7,431 nt of DNA from an uncultured Bacilli bacterium (GTDB lineage: Bacteria; Bacillota_I; Bacilli_A; RF39; UBA660): positions 1 to 7,431 of the forward strand of contig CAJUCU010000047.1 of the NCBI GenBank assembly GCA_910585335.1. The letters are read 5' to 3'. Of the stretch, positions 4,790-7,431 are shown one piece after another. A program made the translations under genes and the position numbers. Numbering within the stretch: position 1 is the first letter of the stretch; each line of letters begins with the position of its first letter. The notes below the pieces were generated by a model. The model was not told the origin of the DNA. It worked only from the letters and a program-made list of their open reading frames with translations, and ran no database searches.

Positions 4790-5722
4790 TTGAAAAAATG
4801 TGTTTTGGTTTATAATCCAGAAAGCGGTAAAAGAAAAACGAAAATAAACAAATTAGCATTATCTAAAATAGCCCAAGGGTATGGTTATCAACTATCATTT
4901 GAAAAAACAAAGCATTCGGGTGGTGCTACCAAAGTATTAGAGTCATTATCTAACAATATCGATTTAGTAATTTCAATTGGTGGCGATGGAACTCTACATG
5001 AGGCTATTGTAGGGAATCTAAGAAGAAAAAAGAAACTGTTAATTTCGCATCTTCCTCAAGGGACTGTAAATGATGTTGGCAAGATGTATGGAATGACTCA
5101 AAATATAGAAAAAGATTTAGAAGCAATATTAAAGGGAACAAAGAAAAATATTGACACTTGTATTATGAACGAAGAACCGTTTGTCTATGTTGCGTGCTTC
5201 GGTAACTTTGTAAATATTTCTTTTGAAACTCCTAGGGATTTAAAAAAACGTTTTGGTAGATTAGGATACATCATCTATGCCATAAAAAAACATACTCATA
5301 AAGTACATAAATATCATTTGAAATACACAGTAGATGGTAAAACGGAGACAGGGGAGTTTTCCTTTATATTTATCACGAATACCAATCATGTAGCAGGTGT
5401 AAATAATATTTATGATGATATCAAATTGGATGATGGCTTATTTGAAGTAGTTTTATGTAGTGCTAAAAGTATGAAAGAAGTTGCCACATTAGTGACTAGT
5501 ATTTTAACATCGAATAACAAAAAATTAAAAAATGTGGTCTATTTCAAAACAGATAATTTGATTTTAGAGTTCGATAAAACTCCAAAAGAATCTTGGTGTG
5601 TAGATGGAGAAGAATTAAAGCATCATACCAATCGCTTTCACTTTTCTGTAAATAAGGAAATTAATATGTTACTACCTACAAAAAATATTAAAAAGCTATT
5701 TGAAGACGAACTAGGAAAATAA
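4790..5722 (+). CDS. Diacylglycerol kinase family lipid kinase
   Basis: The protein belongs to the DgkB/YegS/sphingosine-kinase fold, which transfers phosphate from ATP to diacylglycerol or a similar lipid; in Firmicutes this recycles diacylglycerol to phosphatidic acid at the inner membrane face. Numbered from the TTG start (310 residues), VLVYNPESGK is at 5-14, the nucleotide-binding GGDGT at 64-68, LPQGTVNDVG at 88-97, the DDGLFEVV catalytic-loop region at 214-221, and VDGEE at 271-275. The length is normal. I prefer TTG 4790: GGAGGG (4777-4782) lies 7 bases upstream, and the product then begins MKKCVLVYNP, as family members do. ATG 4775 adds five residues but sits at the predicted transcript start with no ribosome site. 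The exact lipid substrate is not evident. It was not named dgkB because several paralogous families share these motifs. Confidence 0.9.
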   Translation: MKKCVLVYNPESGKRKTKINKLALSKIAQGYGYQLSFEKTKHSGGATKVLESLSNNIDLVISIGGDGTLHEAIVGNLRRKKKLLISHLPQGTVNDVGKMYGMTQNIEKDLEAILKGTKKNIDTCIMNEEPFVYVACFGNFVNISFETPRDLKKRFGRLGYIIYAIKKHTHKVHKYHLKYTVDGKTETGEFSFIFITNTNHVAGVNNIYDDIKLDDGLFEVVLCSAKSMKEVATLVTSILTSNNKKLKNVVYFKTDNLILEFDKTPKESWCVDGEELKHHTNRFHFSVNKEINMLLPTKNIKKLFEDELGK

Positions 5723-5731
5723 AAAGAACTG

Positions 5732-5740
5732 TGATATACT
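5732..5740 (+). promoter_or_regulatory. Extended -10 promoter of the DUF1003 gene
   Basis: TGATATACT (5732-5740) closely resembles the element at 4760-4768 (both read TGTGATATA-x-T). It starts 10 bases after the kinase stop, with no strong -35 box. An AGGTG ribosome site (5746-5750) is 8 bases from the ATG. The genes at 5759-7093 may therefore have their own promoter as well as read-through. Confidence 0.5.
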
Positions 5741-5758
5741 AAGATAGGTGAAATAAAT

Positions 5759-6271
5759 ATGGAAACAAGAAGAACAAAAAAAGAAATTGTAAAAATGCTA
5801 TTGAATTCAGATTTAGGTGAGAAAGATGAAGAAGAATTATTGGACTTATTAGTAGATCAACCAATTTCTATTGATGTAGATAAACAAGAAGCAAACAATA
5901 TGACGCTAGGGGATCATCTAGCCGATAAAATATCAGAAATTACGGGAAGTTGGCCATTTATCTTTTTATTCATTTTCTTTTTAGGCTTTTGGATATTTCT
6001 AAATGTTGTTCTTTTAAAAGAAGGAAAGCAAATAGACCCGTATCCTTTTATATTATTAAATTTACTATTATCATGTATTGCAGCATTACAGGCACCAATT
6101 ATTATGATGAGTCAAAATAGACAAGCAGCCAAGGATAGCCTGCGTAATCAAAATGATTATAGAACAGATTTAAAAAGTGAACTGATATTAGAAGAATTAC
6201 ATGACAAAATGGAACAAATATTAAAAAATCAAAATAAGATTTTAAAGAAGCTAAAGGATGAAGAAAAATGA
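5759..6271 (+). CDS. DUF1003 family membrane protein
   Basis: This 170-residue protein matches DUF1003 strongly: LADKISEITGSWPFIFLF at about 54-71, a first membrane span (65-86), the family signature IDPYPFILLNLLLS at 92-105, a second span (96-116), AALQAPIIMMSQNRQAAKD at 108-126, and DYRTDLKSELILEEL at 133-147. Both ends are predicted to be cytoplasmic, and the C-terminal 25 residues are a basic, coiled-coil-like helix. The N-terminal 45 residues are acidic and resemble the short domain often found before DUF1003. The family is widespread but has no established function that I know of. The stop overlaps the next start as ATGA, so the two are probably translationally coupled and may act together in the membrane. 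Confidence 0.9.
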   Translation: METRRTKKEIVKMLLNSDLGEKDEEELLDLLVDQPISIDVDKQEANNMTLGDHLADKISEITGSWPFIFLFIFFLGFWIFLNVVLLKEGKQIDPYPFILLNLLLSCIAALQAPIIMMSQNRQAAKDSLRNQNDYRTDLKSELILEELHDKMEQILKNQNKILKKLKDEEK

Positions 6272-6618
6272 AATCAAAAACAAAAATTATAATTACGATT
6301 GTAGTAGTTTCCTCTATTCTCTTCATTGGTGTTTTCTCATTTACTTTTTATTCTGTATATAAATATGGAGAAAGAAATGGGTTGTTAGAAAATGATTTTT
6401 CTAGTAGTGAACAAAAAGAATATCATGAGCAAAAGGATTTAATAGAAGAAGAACAAGACAGACTAGAATTAGAAGAAGATTTATTAGAACAGCAATATAT
6501 CAATCGTGAAATTAGCTATGAAGAATACAAAAATAGAAAAACAGCACTGAAAAGAAGAGAAGAAGCACTAGACCGTCAAGAAAGTAAGTTAGAAAGGAAG
6601 TATGGAGAAGATGATTAA
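6268..6618 (+). CDS. Membrane-anchored coiled-coil protein with SHOCT-like segment
   Basis: The 116-residue product has one membrane span (residues 7-29), then a highly charged Glu/Lys/Arg-rich helix (46-113) that should form a coiled coil. Within it LLEQQYINREISYEEYKNRKTAL (72-94; written as LLEQQYINRE then ISYEEYKNRKTAL) resembles the SHOCT motif, a short helical pair in which an Ile-Thr/Ser-x-x-Glu-Tyr/Phe turn follows a Leu-rich helix. SHOCT segments commonly sit at protein ends and are thought to mediate oligomerisation. The start ATG overlaps the DUF1003 stop by four bases and has AAAGGATG 7 bases upstream. The 3' end overlaps the lipoprotein gene by 17 bases. I cannot assign a specific function; a partner or scaffold for the DUF1003 protein is a reasonable inference. 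Confidence 0.8.
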   Translation: MKSKTKIIITIVVVSSILFIGVFSFTFYSVYKYGERNGLLENDFSSSEQKEYHEQKDLIEEEQDRLELEEDLLEQQYINREISYEEYKNRKTALKRREEALDRQESKLERKYGEDD

Positions 6619-7093
6619 AGTAAGAAAAATAATGCCTTTATTATTAGTTAGTATTTGCTTGTTAACGGCATGTACTCCAAAAGAAGAAAGAGATTATAAA
6701 TTAATAAAATGTACAAGAAAAGCGCAAGCAACCACAGGAGACAATGTAGAGATTAACTTATCTTATAAAATTTATTATAAAGATGATTATGTAAAAAAAG
6801 TAATTGCGACAGATGAAGTTAGAAGTTCTGATAGTGGAGTAATTGATGAATACGCATCATCATATAAGAAGATTTATGCATCATATGATGGACTAAAACA
6901 TTTTAGTAATAAAATTACAACAACAACGAATTCAATGACTAGCGTAACAGAAATTGATTATGCCCACATTGATACAGATAAGCTTTTAGAAATTGAAGGA
7001 AAAGAAGATAATGTAGTAAATGAAGAGGGGAAAGTACCATTGAAAGATTTTATCGCATTTTATGAAAAATATGGTGCAGAATGCGATAAATAA
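6602..7093 (+). CDS. YehR/DUF1307-like lipoprotein
   Basis: The 163-residue product has a basic start, a hydrophobic segment (10-20) and the lipobox LTAC at 21-24, so Cys24 should be lipidated and the mature protein held on the outer face of the membrane. The C-terminal part, with YKKIYASYDGLKHFSNKI (88-105) and VTEIDYAHIDTDKLLEIEG (115-133), resembles the YehR/DUF1307 lipoprotein family, in which a 'D-Y-x-x-x-D-x-x-x-L' segment is typical. The match is moderate and the family function is not established. Cys37 and Cys161 may form a disulfide. The start is uncertain between ATG 6602 (AAAGGAAG close upstream) and ATG 6611, and both leave the lipobox intact. The stop lies 9 bases before the tRNA gene. 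Confidence 0.8.
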   Translation: MEKMIKVRKIMPLLLVSICLLTACTPKEERDYKLIKCTRKAQATTGDNVEINLSYKIYYKDDYVKKVIATDEVRSSDSGVIDEYASSYKKIYASYDGLKHFSNKITTTTNSMTSVTEIDYAHIDTDKLLEIEGKEDNVVNEEGKVPLKDFIAFYEKYGAECDK

Positions 7094-7102
7094 TTTTTTT
7101 CT

Positions 7103-7178
7103 GTCCGAATAGTTCAAAAGGATAGAATACTTCCCTCCGAAGGAAGCGATGTGGGTTCGATTCCCGCTTTGGACACCA
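7103..7178 (+). tRNA. tRNA-Arg(CCG)
   Basis: A full cloverleaf is present. The acceptor stem is GTCCGAA (7103-7109) with TTTGGAC (7168-7174), including one G-U pair. The D stem is GTTC/GAAT with a GG-containing loop. The anticodon stem is CTTCC/GGAAG with loop CTCCGAA, giving anticodon CCG at 7137-7139. The variable loop is short, the T arm GTGGG-TTCGATT-CCCGC is standard, and the discriminator A (7175) is followed by an encoded CCA. It reads the CGG arginine codon. It is followed by a terminator at 7192-7212 and may be transcribed with the lipoprotein gene just upstream. Confidence 0.96.
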
Positions 7179-7191
7179 TTTTTGTTAGTTG

Positions 7192-7212
7192 CCCTTGTAT
7201 ATCAAGGGTTTT
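7192..7212 (+). terminator. Terminator after the tRNA gene
   Basis: CCCTTG (7192-7197) pairs with CAAGGG (7203-7208) around TATAT and is followed by TTTT and further A/T. It is a classical rho-independent terminator 14 bases beyond the tRNA. Confidence 0.85.
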
Positions 7213-7366
7213 ATTATGATGAGAAATCATTTTGAACTTGTTGATGATTTAAAGTATTAGCTTATTAATAGAGAGTATTCTTGTTTTTATATGTAATAAA
7301 ACCCAAAATTCTACATATTTTTCAGTATAACTCCTGTAAAATGGATATCACAAAGGAAGATACTTT

Positions 7367-7431
7367 ATGATAGAAGAAAACTCCCATATTTTGCTATTTT
7401 CTATACTAGATATACCATATTTTCCTGCTTT
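7367..7431 (+). CDS. Possible start of a gene cut by the window end
   Basis: ATG 7367 opens a frame that stays open to the window edge and reads MIEENSHILLFSILDIPYFPA. A clear ribosome site AAAGGAAGA (7352-7360) lies 6 bases upstream, which is the main support. A TATAAC at 7326-7331 could be a -10 box, but no -35 is evident. Only 21 residues are visible, so no family can be given. The 154 bases before it, from the tRNA terminator onward, contain only short unrecognised frames. Confidence 0.4.
   Translation, partial: MIEENSHILLFSILDIPYFPA

Noticed and set aside
6102..6326. Minus-strand 74-codon frame across the DUF1003 end
   Set aside because: It is antisense to two well-supported coupled genes, with no ribosome site or recognisable domain.
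7103..7431. Integrated element at the tRNA-Arg gene
   Set aside because: tRNA genes are common integration sites, but no integrase and no repeat of the tRNA 3' end are visible in the 250 bases that follow.
1..7431. CRISPR array, toxin-antitoxin pair or phage genes
   Set aside because: No regularly spaced direct repeats, no recognisable toxin or antitoxin pair and no phage structural gene were seen on either strand.

Overview
The window is strongly A+T-rich DNA with purine-rich Shine-Dalgarno sites (AGGAG, GGAGGG and AAGGAAG types), consensus TATAAT promoters, a sortase-anchored surface protein and short U-tailed hairpin terminators. This suggests a low-GC Firmicute-type bacterium, possibly a host-associated Bacilli or Mycoplasmatota-like gut lineage; that placement is inference. 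TGA is used as a stop (the DUF1003 gene ends in an ATGA overlap), so the genetic code is the standard bacterial one, not the mycoplasma code.

The left third (1-2410) is a decayed accessory region. After possible remnants of an older gene and a terminator, a gene for a small membrane-anchored or secreted protein of unknown family starts at 328 behind a good extended -10 promoter. It is interrupted by an in-frame TAA at 820-822. Its frame continues into a 143-bp MITE-like element (922-1064) with 12-bp inverted ends flanked by TA, the signature of Tc1/mariner/IS630-type insertion. Four bases after the stop that would be restored by precise MITE removal, an IS30-family insertion sequence begins (about 1112-2409). 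Its minus-strand transposase has a complete DD(33)E core but lacks the usual C-terminal tail. The 3' end of that gene is replaced by a three-tier nested palindrome (1164-1268) whose only non-Watson-Crick pairs are G-U in plus-strand RNA. This is the most unusual structure in the window.

The middle (2410-4330) holds a 512-residue surface protein: signal peptide, TQXA thioester-type domain, a Cna-B isopeptide-type domain and a VPNTS sortase signal. It has its own strong promoter directly outside the insertion sequence. It lacks the cysteine expected upstream of the TQXA glutamine. Facing it on the minus strand is an easily missed 52-residue membrane protein gene, with a U-tailed hairpin between the two.

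The right part (4331-7178) looks like ordinary chromosome: a DUF4186 protein, a diacylglycerol-kinase-family lipid kinase, a DUF1003 membrane protein, a membrane-anchored coiled-coil protein with a SHOCT-like segment, a YehR-like lipoprotein, and tRNA-Arg(CCG) with its terminator. The last three protein genes are overlapped or coupled, so they probably act together at the cell envelope. A possible new gene begins at 7367 and runs off the window.
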